A stretch of 64,000 bases of DNA from Haliscomenobacter sp. (lineage in GTDB: Bacteria > Bacteroidota > Bacteroidia > Chitinophagales > Saprospiraceae). A program made the position numbers and the translations under genes. Below the pieces are notes generated by a model, which did not search any database, was not told the DNA's origin, and saw only the letters and a list, made by a program, of their open reading frames with translations. This document shows positions 1-9,090 of this stretch, piece by piece (within the stretch, counting starts at the first letter, position 1; each line of letters starts with the position of its first letter). The stretch is from positions 1 to 64,000 of the forward strand of contig NZ_JADKCX010000014.1 of NCBI RefSeq assembly GCF_016718685.1. The letters are read 5' to 3'.

Positions 1-225
1 GGGATGATACGCAACAAGCGCCCGGAAGGGATGCCATAAACCGACATTTGTCCGTTGAAGCCACCCGATACAAAGCTGTAAAACTCGTCCTTTTGACCCG
101 GTGCTACGTATACCTTGGCGGCTGCGTCACCAGATATGGTGGTGCCCAAATCTTTGGGTTTGCAGCTGAACGTCAGGGCTAGCAGCGATAAGAATCCAAG
201 GTTGGTATGACCAATTAAGTTTCAT
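1..225 (-). CDS. nosZ: Nitrous oxide reductase NosZ, N-terminal part (runs off the left edge)
   Basis: The final step of denitrification, N2O to N2, is carried out by this periplasmic copper enzyme. Only about the first 74 residues are here. After a short hydrophobic leader ending in a lipobox-like ALTFSC comes SGDAAAKVYVAPGQKDEF and then FVSGGFNGQMSVYGIPSGR, the opening of the seven-bladed propeller in Sec-dependent (clade II) NosZ of Bacteroidota. There is no twin-arginine leader, in keeping with clade II. The ATG at 223-225 is one base out of frame with the body; removing one T from the + strand TTT at 220-222 gives MNLIGHTNLGF joined cleanly to the leader, so a sequence error is likely. 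The gene is divergent from the fasciclin / Rrf2 / cytochrome c set, which fits a nos island. Confidence 0.8.
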
Positions 226-307
226 AGGTGTTGATTTAGTGATGAAGAATATGTGTGAAGAATGTGGACATCACACTCCAGGACCACATGATTGATGCCT
301 CAAATAT

Positions 308-328
308 ATTAAGATAAAAGGTCTTAAT
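308..328. promoter_or_regulatory. Dyad in the nosZ / fasciclin divergent promoter region
   Basis: A perfect inverted repeat ATTAAGA, 7-base spacer, TCTTAAT lies between the divergent nosZ and fasciclin genes. A second imperfect dyad, AAAGACATA AATATCTTT (378-395), sits closer to the fasciclin start. AAGAT-type half sites are typical of Rrf2 / NsrR operators, and an Rrf2 gene lies 750 bases downstream, so autoregulation and nos control by that protein is a reasonable inference. No binding data are implied. Confidence 0.4.
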
Positions 329-437
329 TTATGATTAACTTCATCAGCGTTGGTGATAAATGTCAACCTTGAAAATAAAAGACATAAATATCTTTATCTC
401 CGAAAAATATCTCATTTATCAGCAAAAATAGTTGACT

Positions 438-1005
438 ATGAAACTGTTAAACAAATGTACACTGGGATCAGTGGCTCTATTGATCAGCCTTTTTATCCTG
501 TCATGCCAACCCAACACCAGCAATTCGACCGAAGCAAAAGTCACCGAGCCTGGTGCCGCCGGGCAATCTGCGGTAGTGGACAATGAATCGGCCAAAGATG
601 TGGTCAAGGTGGCGGTGGGTTCGCCAGAACACAAAACACTGGTCACGGCAGTACAAACCGCTGGGTTGGTGGACGTACTTTCAAACGCCGGACCCTTTTA
701 CTGTTTTTGCCCCAACGGATGCCGCTTTTGGTGCACTGCCCAAGGGTACGGTAGAGGATCTGTTAAAAGAGAAAAACCGCGATAAGCTAACCGACATTTT
801 ACAGTACCACGTTGCTGTTGCGGGTTATCCGGCGGAAGTACTCACCGACGGGCGGATTTTGAGCATGGTCAATGGTGGTTCGGCGACCATCAGCAACAAA
901 GACGGGGTGATCATGATCAACGATGCCAAAGTTGTCACCTCCGTAAAAGCCAGCAACGGCATCGTACACGTCATCGACAAAGTTATTTTACCCAAGGCAC
1001 AGTAA
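438..1005 (+). CDS. Fasciclin-domain lipoprotein of the nos island
   Basis: A secreted lipoprotein of about 188 residues. The ATG at 438 opens MKLLNKCTLGSVALL followed by a lipobox at LFILSC, then a low-complexity linker and one FAS1 domain: the H1 motif TVFAPTDAAFGALP and the closing GIVHVIDKVILP are both clear. FAS1 domains mediate adhesion or protein contacts; its exact role beside nosZ is unknown, although fasciclin genes are often found near nos genes in Bacteroidota (family knowledge). The frame breaks at 696-699, where TTTT should be TTT: deleting one T turns AGPFY into AGPFTVFAPTD. It begins a same-strand run with the Rrf2 regulator and cytochrome c (gaps of 62 and 38 bases), so probably one operon. 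Confidence 0.75.
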
Positions 1006-1067
1006 ATGCCCTACCTTTATTTTCCGAATTGTTGAATATCTTGCAATGTAATTTTGATTTTGAGCTT

Positions 1068-1484
1068 ATGTTTTCCAAATCTTGTCAATACGCCATCCGG
1101 GCAGTGCTCTACCTTGCCGAACATGGTAAAGAAGGCCGCTGTGTTGGGGTAAAGGAGATCACTGAAGCACTGGAGGTTCCCGGTCCATTTTTGGCCAAAC
1201 TCCTGCAACAGTTGTCGCGCAACCAGTTGATTGGCTCCACCAAAGGACCGCACGGCGGTTTTTGCATGAGCCCGAAGCACCTGGAAGCGCCCTTGATCCG
1301 GGTGATTGAATGCATTGATGGCCCCGAGGTATTTACCTCTTGCGTGTTGGGTTTACCGACTTGTAATGCCGCCAACCCCTGTTCTTTGCATGACCAGTCG
1401 ATGGCTTACAAACAGGGAATGCTCAAAATACTCAAAGACAAAACCATTGCCGAAGTGGCTCAACAAGTTCCGGAATTAAGGTGA
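1068..1484 (+). CDS. Rrf2-family transcriptional regulator (NsrR/IscR-like)
   Basis: A DNA-binding regulator of 138 residues. It starts at the ATG 1068 (MFSKSCQYAIRAVLYLAEHG), the canonical Rrf2 N terminus; a longer frame from a TTG upstream is not needed. The winged helix covers about residues 10-75 (EITEALEVPGPFLAKLLQQL, then the wing KGPHGGF). Three cysteines in CVLGLPTC and NAANPC form the C-X6-C-X5-C cluster that binds an Fe-S cluster in IscR and NsrR, so it probably senses NO, iron or redox state. Its place between the fasciclin and cytochrome c genes and opposite nosZ suggests that it governs the denitrification genes. Whether it is NsrR in the strict sense cannot be settled from sequence. 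Confidence 0.85.
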   Translation: MFSKSCQYAIRAVLYLAEHGKEGRCVGVKEITEALEVPGPFLAKLLQQLSRNQLIGSTKGPHGGFCMSPKHLEAPLIRVIECIDGPEVFTSCVLGLPTCNAANPCSLHDQSMAYKQGMLKILKDKTIAEVAQQVPELR

Positions 1485-1522
1485 AATCAACCTGATTTTT
1501 CACTTTTTTCAATACTTGTTCA

Positions 1523-1987
1523 ATGAATAAGCACATCGCACTGCTGCTGGGTTTGGGCATCTTATTGTCGGCCTGTGGCGGCAATTCCAACAACTCCTCG
1601 GCTTCCACTCCAGAAACAGAAAGGCCTGCTGCTGCTCCAGCGGTTTCCGAAAAAGGCATCGGAGAGATCAAGTCAGTGACGCTCAACGACCCACTCAAGC
1701 CGGACATGGTAGAGCGAGGCAAGGCCATCTCCGACATGAAATGCGCGGCTTGCCATAAACTGGACGACATGCGGGTAGTCGGCCCAGGTTGGAAAGGCAT
1801 TACCGAGCGGCGGAAGCCCGAATGGATCATGAACATGATCACGAATGTAGAAGTCATGTTGGACAAGGATCCGGCTGCACAAGCACTGTTGGAAGAATGT
1901 CTCACCAGAATGCCCAATCAAAACGTGTCGATTGGGGATGCGCGGGATATTTTGGAGTTCATGTATGCCAATGATGGCAAAAAGTAA
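1523..1987 (+). CDS. Monoheme c-type cytochrome lipoprotein
   Basis: A 154-residue electron carrier. The N terminus MNKHIALLLGLGILLSAC is a lipoprotein signal (lipobox LLSAC), followed by a Ser/Ala-rich linker. The heme motif CAACH is at about residues 74-78 (KCAACHKL), and a plausible axial Met is in TRMPNQ about 60 residues later. The cytochrome fold is otherwise short and class-I-like. It lies 38 bases after the Rrf2 gene and upstream of a polytopic membrane protein. In clade II nos clusters, small c-type cytochromes are thought to pass electrons from the quinol pool to NosZ; that role is inferred here from context. Confidence 0.85.
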   Translation: MNKHIALLLGLGILLSACGGNSNNSSASTPETERPAAAPAVSEKGIGEIKSVTLNDPLKPDMVERGKAISDMKCAACHKLDDMRVVGPGWKGITERRKPEWIMNMITNVEVMLDKDPAAQALLEECLTRMPNQNVSIGDARDILEFMYANDGKK

Positions 1988-2007
1988 TTTGTAGCTAAAG
2001 ATTATTA

Positions 2008-2058
2008 TTTCGCGCAGATGAAAATCTGTGAAAAAATCTGTGTCCAATCTGTGCGAAA
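2008..2058. repeat. Foldback with ATCTGTG word
   Basis: Arms TTTCGCGCAGAT (2008-2019) and ATCTGTGCGAAA (2047-2058) pair with one G-T mismatch. The word AATCTGTG occurs three times between 2023 and 2053. It fills the gap between the cytochrome and membrane-protein genes and resembles the larger element at 15183-15267 (shared AATCTGCG-like word). Confidence 0.6.
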
Positions 2059-2102
2059 AAGACCTTAAAGCATTCAGCCGTTCACATATAATCTGATTAA
2101 AA

Positions 2103-3299
2103 ATGCCTACCTCTTGGTTCAAAATAGCACTGGGTAATTTTTTCATTGCCGCACTCCTGGGGCTAGCCTTACGTTTCGCCTTCATCCAGGAAATCCCATT
2201 TTTCAAATTCAAAAACATCCTGCATGCTCACTCACATGTAGCCATGCTGGGTTGGCTGTATTTGGGATTGTTCGGATTGTTGTTTGCGCATTTTGTACCC
2301 AATGCAGCCGCACGGCAGAAATTCTATACCCGTTTGTTTTGGTTGACCCAGGTCAGCGTGCTGGGGATGCTGTTCAGTTTTCCGTTTCAGGGCTACGGCC
2401 CGGTTGCGATTGCCTTTTCCACATTGCACATTTTTTGTGCGTATGCTTTTACCCGCATGATCTGGGGCGACCTACGTGGTGATGTCCGCTTTAGTACCCG
2501 TTTGTTGCGTACTTCCCTTTTTTTTATGGTACTTTCTACCTTCGGGGTTTGGGCCATGGGGCCACTCACCGCCTTGGGTTTCAAACACACGATCTGGTAC
2601 CATCTCGCAGTGCAATTTTTTCTCCATTTTCAATTCAATGGCTGGTTTATCATTGCGGTGCTGGCGCTATTTTTCCGTTGGGTAGAGCAACAACAAGTGG
2701 TACTTCCACTACCCCAGCTCAAGTGGTTTTACCGCTTATTGATCAGTTCTACTGTACTCACATTTGCCCTGGCCGTAGCCTGGTCGGAGCCACATCCCCT
2801 GGTTTTTGCGGCCAACAGCATTGGCGTGGGGTTACAATTTGCTACGCTGGGGGTATTTTACCGGATGCTGTTGCCCTGGTGGGCACAATTCAAATCCAAA
2901 CTGCCCCCTGTCAACTACACCTTGTGGCGACTCGCCTGGTTCAGCTTTTGCATCAAGGTACTGGTGCAAACGGCGGTCGCCCTGCCGCTGGTAGCCGAAA
3001 TGGCCTACACCATCCGCAATTACATCATTGGGTTCATTCACCTGATCATGCTGGGGATATTGAGTTTTTTTATCCTGGGCATGCAATGGCAACAAACGGC
3101 AAGAATGGATCAGCAACGTAAACTGGGATTGATCATTTTGAGTACTGGGATTCTCCTATCTGAATGTCTGTTGTTTTTGCAAGGAACCCTGTTTTGGGCA
3201 GGGATGGGTTTTATCCCAGGGTATTATTGTCTACTGTTTGGGGCGAGTGGGCTGATGCCGCTTGGTGTGCTGATGTTGTGGATGAAAGTAAAAGTTTAG
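2103..3299 (+). CDS. Polytopic membrane protein of the nos island (heme-copper-oxidase/NnrS-like)
   Basis: A 398-residue integral membrane protein with roughly 11-12 hydrophobic segments. Near residue 40 it carries ILHAHSHVAMLGW, resembling the helix-borne histidine motif of heme-copper oxidase subunit I, cbb3 CcoN, NorB and NnrS proteins; further His residues occur at HTIWYHLAVQFFLHFQFNGW (about residues 164-183) and in GFIHLIMLG (about residue 312). Spaced histidines inside helices suggest heme or copper binding, and the gene context (cytochrome c, Rrf2, nosZ) suggests NO or N2O metabolism or electron transfer. I do not assign a precise family. It could be a stand-alone quinol- or heme-binding subunit. 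The frame is intact. Confidence 0.65.
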   Translation: MPTSWFKIALGNFFIAALLGLALRFAFIQEIPFFKFKNILHAHSHVAMLGWLYLGLFGLLFAHFVPNAAARQKFYTRLFWLTQVSVLGMLFSFPFQGYGPVAIAFSTLHIFCAYAFTRMIWGDLRGDVRFSTRLLRTSLFFMVLSTFGVWAMGPLTALGFKHTIWYHLAVQFFLHFQFNGWFIIAVLALFFRWVEQQQVVLPLPQLKWFYRLLISSTVLTFALAVAWSEPHPLVFAANSIGVGLQFATLGVFYRMLLPWWAQFKSKLPPVNYTLWRLAWFSFCIKVLVQTAVALPLVAEMAYTIRNYIIGFIHLIMLGILSFFILGMQWQQTARMDQQRKLGLIILSTGILLSECLLFLQGTLFWAGMGFIPGYYCLLFGASGLMPLGVLMLWMKVKV

Positions 3300-3320
3300 C
3301 ACCAGCAGGGCAAGTAGACA

Positions 3321-4763
3321 TTACTCCCGCACAAACTCCTTCACCTCTCCCCCTTGCTTCAACAACAACTTCTTCTCCCCGGGTTTAAACTCGATCACCA
3401 CCCCAAACTGATCCAGCCTGAAGGTATGATTGCCCATGGCCTGCATGGCAAATTGATCGTTGCCTTCAGCCTTCAACATCAAGGTTTTATCTTTTTTTGA
3501 AAAACTGACTTTGAAGTTGACGCTGGGATTGGTATACACCCCCAGATAGGTTTCTACATCCAGATTGGCCAATTCTTTGCCAATTTTCAAAATGCCTGAA
3601 ACTTGATTGATTTCGGCAAGGCCATCGGTGCTTTCCAGGCGGGCGATAATGCCCCAGCCGTAAAAATCATTCGCGACGGCGATCAGCAGTTCATTTTCAC
3701 CCGCTTTGAGGTTGATGTCAAAACTGGCATTGTCTTTTGACATCCGGCCTTCCGGGTACTTCCGCATGGCCGCTTGTTGAAAGAGGTTTTTATCCACAAA
3801 TACTGTTTGGTTGTTTAAAAACACCCATACTTCATCGCTGAAACCCAGTTGGAGTTTGGTTTTTACATTTTCTTTGGCGATGAGTTTGGTTTTGAGCCAG
3901 ATCACTTTTCGACTTTTGTTTCCCCCAAATTTTCTGGTTAGATTGATGAACCCGTCTCTTTCTGCGCTAATGCTGTCGACAAAACTTTCCGGCTTGGCTT
4001 GGTTCCCCAAAAAAGCCTCGGTGCCAGGGGGGAAATCAACAGGAGAACTGATCGCCCATTTGCGCAGGTAATTGGCTTCATGATTGCTTAAATCCACCCC
4101 TTCCTGCGGGCTTAGGCCTTCCGTTTCATTGGGTTTGATTTGCAGATTGGCGATGTACGAAGCGCCCTCAAAAGCAATACTGCCTTCCGTCAGGTTGCCT
4201 TCCAATTTGGGAATTTCCAACACGGGCTGCGCTTGGTTGTTCATATACACCCGCATTTGATGGCCCGAAACCACCAACTTGATGTGGTTCCAATCACCAC
4301 CTTTGATCGGGGCTGGGCCCTGGTATTGCGGGTACATGTCCCACATGTTGATGCCATCAAAATAGGGAGTGTATTGGATGGCGTTGTTCGTGAGTTTGTT
4401 GCCAATGGTGCCTACGCGCAGGTACACGATCTCCTGTTCTTTTTCGTCTTTCCGATGAAAATAGATGGATTGGGCAAATTCAGGCAAGATCAGTTCAACG
4501 TCAAACTCAATGGTACCGTCTTTGAATACCCAATCCTTGAGTACAACTTGCCCCGAATTGGGTGCAAGCTTCATGCTTTTTTGGCCTTTGTAGTCTACAA
4601 AGTCCACTTTTCCGGTTTGGAAGGCCCATTTTTCGGGGCTGAGCGGGATGCTGAAATCCACAACCTTGCTTGGTGTGACTTCGGGTTTACTTTTGCCTTT
4701 TTGCGCAAAGGCAAAGCTTTGTAGGGCAAAAAAGAGAACGATAAGAAGTGCGGGTGTTTTCAT
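3321..4763 (-). CDS. Secreted protein with DUF1080 / concanavalin-like lectin domain
   Basis: A 480-residue exported protein. The start at 4763 gives the signal peptide MKTPALLIVLFFALQSFAFAQ; the frame is open 20 codons further upstream but that extension has no signal. Residues about 35-210 look like a concanavalin-like lectin or 3-keto-disaccharide-hydrolase (DUF1080) domain: FKDGTIEFDVEL, FHRKDEKEQEIVYLRVG and GDWNHIKLVVSGHQMRVYMN are the characteristic strands. Residues about 260-390 form a second beta-rich region (KAGENELLIAVANDFYGWG) like sugar-binding domains of glycosidases, and the C terminus has a short beta domain. No catalytic residues can be named with confidence. It is convergent with the membrane protein and stands alone. 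Confidence 0.6.
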   Translation of the reverse strand: MKTPALLIVLFFALQSFAFAQKGKSKPEVTPSKVVDFSIPLSPEKWAFQTGKVDFVDYKGQKSMKLAPNSGQVVLKDWVFKDGTIEFDVELILPEFAQSIYFHRKDEKEQEIVYLRVGTIGNKLTNNAIQYTPYFDGINMWDMYPQYQGPAPIKGGDWNHIKLVVSGHQMRVYMNNQAQPVLEIPKLEGNLTEGSIAFEGASYIANLQIKPNETEGLSPQEGVDLSNHEANYLRKWAISSPVDFPPGTEAFLGNQAKPESFVDSISAERDGFINLTRKFGGNKSRKVIWLKTKLIAKENVKTKLQLGFSDEVWVFLNNQTVFVDKNLFQQAAMRKYPEGRMSKDNASFDINLKAGENELLIAVANDFYGWGIIARLESTDGLAEINQVSGILKIGKELANLDVETYLGVYTNPSVNFKVSFSKKDKTLMLKAEGNDQFAMQAMGNHTFRLDQFGVVIEFKPGEKKLLLKQGGEVKEFVRE

Positions 4764-4916
4764 GGCTGATATAGTTTGATTTTGGCCAAAACTATGCCTG
4801 AAAAGGGATTTTGACTTGTTCAAACTCGTTTCAACTTGAGTTCAAGTTTGTTTCAGATGGAACAAGGGATGCAATGCAAAAATAAAAATGCCCAGGTGTA
4901 TGAGAATTAACTTTCC

Positions 4917-4951
4917 CTTGTTGTTCGCCTAATCTGCTTATTTTACCTTTG
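4917..4951 (+). promoter_or_regulatory. Probable promoter of the phospholipase C gene
   Basis: TACCTTTG at 4944-4951 matches the Bacteroidota -7 consensus TAnnTTTG; CTTG at 4917-4920 is a possible -33 element at 23 bases. The start codon follows 29 bases after the -7 box. Confidence 0.45.
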
Positions 4952-4979
4952 ATCGGAATCAAATACAGACCTTAACACC

Positions 4980-7503
4980 ATGGATTCAAGAAGAGATTTT
5001 CTGAAAAAAGCCAGCATTTTAGCCACGGGTACGGGCCTGATGAGCAGTTTGCCGCCTTCCATTCAAAAGGCTCTGGCCATCAACCCTGCGGCGGGTAGTA
5101 CCTTCATGGATGCTGAACACGTTGTGATTTTGATGCAGGAAAATCGCTCCTTTGACCATTGTTACGGCACTTTGCAGGGGGTGCGGGGTTTTAACGACCC
5201 ACGAGCCATTCGTTTGCCCAATCGAAATAAGGTCTGGTTGCAAACGGACGACCAAGGCAAGACTTTTGCTCCCTTTCGCCTCGACATGAAAGGATCCAAC
5301 GCGACCTGGCTGCATTCGCTGCCGCATTCCTGGGAGGATCAGGTGGACGCCCGTAACAAGGGCTGGAACAACCGCTGGCTGCAAGCCAAACAAACCGGGC
5401 TGGCCGATTACAAACATATTCCACTGACTTTGGGGTATTACAACCGCGAGGATATTCCTTTTTACTACGCCCTGGCCGATGCTTTTACAGTGTGTGACCA
5501 GCATTTTTGTTCCTCATTAACGGGTACCACGCCCAATCGCCTCTACCTCTGGAGTGGCACCATCCGGGAAAAACCGGATTTTGAGGCCAAAGCCAATGTC
5601 AAAAATGAAGACATTGACTACGGAAAATGGGCCAAATGGAAATCATTTCCTGAGCGACTGGAGGAACAAGGCATTTCCTGGCGGATTTATCCAAATGAAA
5701 TCAGCGTACCCTCGGGCCTGACGGGCGAAAAGGATGCCCTGCTGGCCAATTTTACCGACAACCCCATTGAGTGGTTTGAAAACTACCAGGTGAAATTTCA
5801 CCCGGAATACCGCCAACACCTGTTGGAGGCAAAAGAAAGTTTGCCGGGCGAAATTGCGGACTTGGAAGAAAAGGTTAAAACCCTAAGTGGCGCGGATTTG
5901 ACTAAAGTCCAAAGAGACCTGAGCCGCAAAAAGGAATTTTACGAAACGCTCAAAAAGGACCTGGAACTGTACACCCCGGAAAACTTCGAAAAACTGAGCG
6001 CATTTCAAAAAAGCATCCATCAGAAAGCCTTTTACCAACAACCGCCAAGACCCCGCTTACCGCGAACTGACTACCTTTGAATACAATGAAAAAGACGAAA
6101 AACGCAGCCTGGAATTGCCTAAAGGGGACATCTTTCACCAGTTCCGCAAAGACGTAGAGGAGGGTAAATTGCCAACTGTATCCTGGCTGGTCGCGCCCGA
6201 AAAATTCTCCGACCACCCCACCGCACCTTGGTACGGCGCCTGGTACGTATCGGAAGCCATGGATATTTTGACCCAAAACCCGGAGGTGTGGAAAAAAACC
6301 ATCTTCATCCTCACCTACGATGAAAACGATGGCTATTACGACCACGTGCCACCCTTCGTTGCGCCCAACCATAAAAAAACAGACTCCGGTAAGGTATCCG
6401 CAGGTATTGATGCTTCGGTAGAACGGGTCAACGTGGCGCATGAAAAACAAAGGCGCTACAAAGACCCCGAAAAACAAGCCCGCGAGGATGCCATTGGTCT
6501 GGGTTTTCGGGTGCCTATGGTGATTGCTTCGCCCTGGAGCCGGGGCGGCCAGGTGTGCTCGGAGGTGTATGATCATACCTCGGTGGTACAGTTTTTGGAG
6601 CAATTTTTGAGCGCCAAAACGAAAAAGGAAATTGCAGAAAGCAACATGTCGGCGTGGCGGCGTACCGTTTGTGGCGATTTGACTGCGGCGTTTAAACCTT
6701 ACAATGGTGAAAGCATCAAATTGCCTGCTTTCCTGGACAAAGAGCCTTTTATCAAAAGTATTCACGAAGCGCAGTTTCAAGGCAAACCCACCAATTTTAA
6801 AGCCTTTTCTGATGCTGAAATTACACAGGTCAATCAAGCAGGCCCCACTTATGACTGGGGCGGCAAACAAGAAAAAGGCATCCGTACGGCATGTGCATTA
6901 AACTATGAATTGTACGTGGAAGCTGCGGTGAAAAACCAGCAAATTGAACTGAGTTTTAAAGCTGGAAATACTGCTTTTGGCAAAAAATCCAAGGGAAGCC
7001 CCTTCATGGTCTACACTTCCAATGCTTACCAAAACGCCTGGGGCGAAAGCCGCAACTACGCCGTCAAAGCAGGTGATACCTTGACAGACACCTGGGAGAT
7101 CAATAATTTTGAGGATAAAAAATACCACCTAGAGGTCTATGGGCCCAATGGTTTTTACCGGGCTTTTCAGGGGAGTGTAGTCGCGACTCAGCTGGAAACG
7201 GCCTTGAGTTATGAAATGAAAAATAGAGCGTTGACGGGCAAGGTGATCCTGGAACTGAAAAACAGCAGCAGTCAAAATCTACAATGTGTGATCCAGGATT
7301 TGGCGTACAAGATGCCTGAAAAAACAGTCACACTTGCTCCACATAGCACACAAAAGCTGAAACTGGATTTGCAAAAAAGCCATCACTGGTACGATTTTGC
7401 GGTGAAAATTTTGGGGAATGGGGATTTTGAGCGGCGGTATGCGGGGCATGTGGAGACGGGGAAGGAGAGTTTTACGGATCCGGCGATGGGGGGAGTGGTG
7501 TGA
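4980..7503 (+). CDS. Phosphocholine-specific phospholipase C (Tat-exported phosphoesterase)
   Basis: A secreted phosphoesterase of about 840 residues, the usual length for non-hemolytic/hemolytic PLC (PlcN/PlcH type). It hydrolyses phosphatidylcholine or sphingomyelin head groups. The N terminus SRRDFLKKA is a twin-arginine signal. The phosphoesterase domain opens with DAEHVVILMQENRSFDHCYG (metal and nucleophile region, about residues 43-62) and continues through TYDENDGYYDHVPPF and PMVIASPWSRGGQV. Two C-terminal beta domains (DUF756 type, about residues 620-840) follow. The frame breaks at 6030-6033, where TTTT should be TTT; deleting one T restores KAFTNNRQDPAYRELTTFEY and joins both halves. 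In soil and sludge bacteria these enzymes scavenge phosphate from lipids; regulation is not visible beyond the promoter. Confidence 0.88.
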
Positions 7504-7573
7504 GCCTTGGGTTGGCAGCTTCAATGCTTGATTTGATTTACTACGACGTTTGTGATGCTTCGCATCTTTTGCT

Positions 7574-7716
7574 AAAGCGACAGGATTGAAAACGGATGGA
7601 ACGGATTGGAACGGACTTTGACTCGCCTTCGGCTCGTCCTTATCCGCCGCAGGCGGAATAAAAATCCGTTTTCATCCGTTTCATCCGTTTCATCCGTTTT
7701 CCAATCCTGCCGCTTT
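7574..7716. repeat. Large foldback built from the word ACGGATNG
   Basis: The left arm (7574-7615) carries GATTGAAAACGGATGGAACG-like words; the right arm (7664-7716) carries ATCCGTTTC four times and ends in CAATCCTGCCGCTTT, complementary to AAAGCGACAGGATTG with one mismatch. The loop holds the small palindrome CCGCCGCAGGCGG (about 7644-7656), which also occurs around 43464 and 43738. No coding sequence is supported in the 250-base gap it occupies. Confidence 0.7.
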
Positions 7717-7753
7717 GGTTTAATAAGGAGGATTAAAAGCGAAAATCCGCGAG

Positions 7754-8257
7754 ATGACCAGCAGCGTTACCGTCAAAACCATTTACCATTGCTCCTTAGA
7801 ACGAGCTTTTAAAGCCCCGATGCTTTGTGACATATCTAAAGTACACACTGGCTTTGGCATCATGCCCAAAGTGACCCACTGCACCGAAGGTGAAAACTGG
7901 GGCCAAGCCGGTAGCAGCAAAAAGGTATTTGTAGCACCCTCCCTCAGCCAGGCTGGCGGCGAAGCTTCGATGGATCGGGTGATTGAACGCATCGAAAACC
8001 AGTACTGGAAAATTGAGGTGAGCGAGTTCAAATCCTGGATGTTGGGCTTTTCAAAATTTGTAGGGGAGTGGCGGACGACGGAACTGGAACCCAAGCAAAT
8101 TTTGATCGAATACACCTACACCATGCACGCTGAGGTGATGTGGCTGTATCCACTGAACTGGTTGTTTACAAAGACTTTCTGGCGGGTGTATATGCACAGG
8201 GTACTGGAAAATATAAGGGTGATGGCCGAAGGGGAGGAAGCGTTTATGTACGCGTGA
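7754..8257 (+). CDS. SRPBCC-family (START/Bet v 1-like) protein
   Basis: A 167-residue cytoplasmic protein with no signal peptide. The opening SSVTVKTIYHCSLERAFKAPML is the first strand and helix of the SRPBCC fold; the acidic and aromatic strands DRVIERIENQYWKIEV and KQILIEYTYTMHAEVMW and the long C-terminal helix WRVYMHRVLENIRVMAEGEE complete the helix-grip shape. Members bind small hydrophobic ligands, but the ligand cannot be told. The ATG at 7754 lies just after the foldback, so transcription starts within or just after that element. The gene stands alone, convergent with the small minus-strand gene at 8284. Confidence 0.65.
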   Translation: MTSSVTVKTIYHCSLERAFKAPMLCDISKVHTGFGIMPKVTHCTEGENWGQAGSSKKVFVAPSLSQAGGEASMDRVIERIENQYWKIEVSEFKSWMLGFSKFVGEWRTTELEPKQILIEYTYTMHAEVMWLYPLNWLFTKTFWRVYMHRVLENIRVMAEGEEAFMYA

Positions 8258-8283
8258 AGAGGATTTATTCTCCGCAGTTGGTT

Positions 8284-8441
8284 TTACAGATCACCTTTTT
8301 CGCCCTCAATCCATCTTTCCAGCATAACTCTTTCAGATGGTGACTGGTGTGTGCCCCCTGCCAAAATATCCAGAAACTTATCCCAAAGATTTTTTTCTTC
8401 TTTAAATTTTTTTTATAATCCACCAGTGCTTGATAATCCAT
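8284..8441 (-). CDS. Small acidic/helical protein, about 52 residues, frame broken in poly-A
   Basis: Reading the minus strand from the ATG at 8439-8441 gives MDYQALVDYKKK, and adding one base to the run of eight T (+ strand 8407-8414) continues into FKEEKNLWDKFLDILAGG and then THQSPSERVMLERWIEGEKG before a stop at 8284. The charged helical pattern, the Trp residues and the clean continuation argue for a real gene hidden by a homopolymer error. The open frame also extends about 11 codons upstream (LLEEALSTK), so the true start may lie further up. I do not recognise the family. It may be cotranscribed with the hypothetical gene at 8642-8992. Confidence 0.45.
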
Positions 8442-8641
8442 TTTGGTACTTAGCGCTTCTTCAAGTAAAATTCACTGGAATGGATCTACTCTTGGGAATT
8501 GCATTCTTGGGTACGTTCAACAATTGCACAAACCTGCATGCCCCGGGTACAGGATTCCCCAGCGTTTAGGTGATTTCCCGGGAACGCTCTGGCAATGGTC
8601 GCTGTATTGGCCTTTTTAGCACTGTAAATGCGTTCTGTACG

Positions 8642-8992
8642 TCAATTGGTCCAAAGCTCGTGAATCGTTTTTCTTTTGGCTAATTTCTTTGCCGCAGTAA
8701 GGGTATCATTGATGCCGCTGATTGCATTATTCATTTCCTGTACAATCGCTTTCCACCGGGTTGTTGCTTCTGGAGAAGTGGTGGCTTCAATGATTAACAA
8801 GCCATCTCTATTCAATTCATCCAGTTCACTTTCAATTTTGAGCAATTCGGCATAATCTTTTTCCAGCGTGTCTGTAAATTTTTTTACAGACAATAGTGCG
8901 CTCAGTCCAGGGTCAGGACTTTTGGTGTGGCTACTTGCTGCTGTTTCATTATCCGTAGTTTCCAGGATAGTGTGTTCCTTTAATGCGTCCAT
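8642..8992 (-). CDS. Hypothetical coiled-coil protein
   Basis: A 116-residue soluble protein, start taken at the ATG 8992 (MDALKEHTILETTDNETA); an ATG 15 codons upstream is possible. Residues about 45-115 are heptad-like helices (KFTDTLEKDYAELLKIESEL, then WKAIVQEMNNAISGINDTLT), suggesting a small coiled coil. There is no signal peptide, no cysteine pair and no recognisable domain. The 200-base gap downstream has no further gene before the small ORF at 8284. Function unknown. Confidence 0.4.
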   Translation of the reverse strand: MDALKEHTILETTDNETAASSHTKSPDPGLSALLSVKKFTDTLEKDYAELLKIESELDELNRDGLLIIEATTSPEATTRWKAIVQEMNNAISGINDTLTAAKKLAKRKTIHELWTN

Positions 8993-9090
8993 CTTCAATA
9001 GTTTTGACAATGATTTTACCACACAAAGGTTTGTCATTTAGCCACAATAAGCGTTACATAATCTGATAAATAAGTTGTATGATTCACACA

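Noticed and set aside
7574..7716. Insertion sequence or MITE with terminal repeats
   Set aside because: No target duplication was seen and no transposase is present; the arms are short tandem words, not unique termini.
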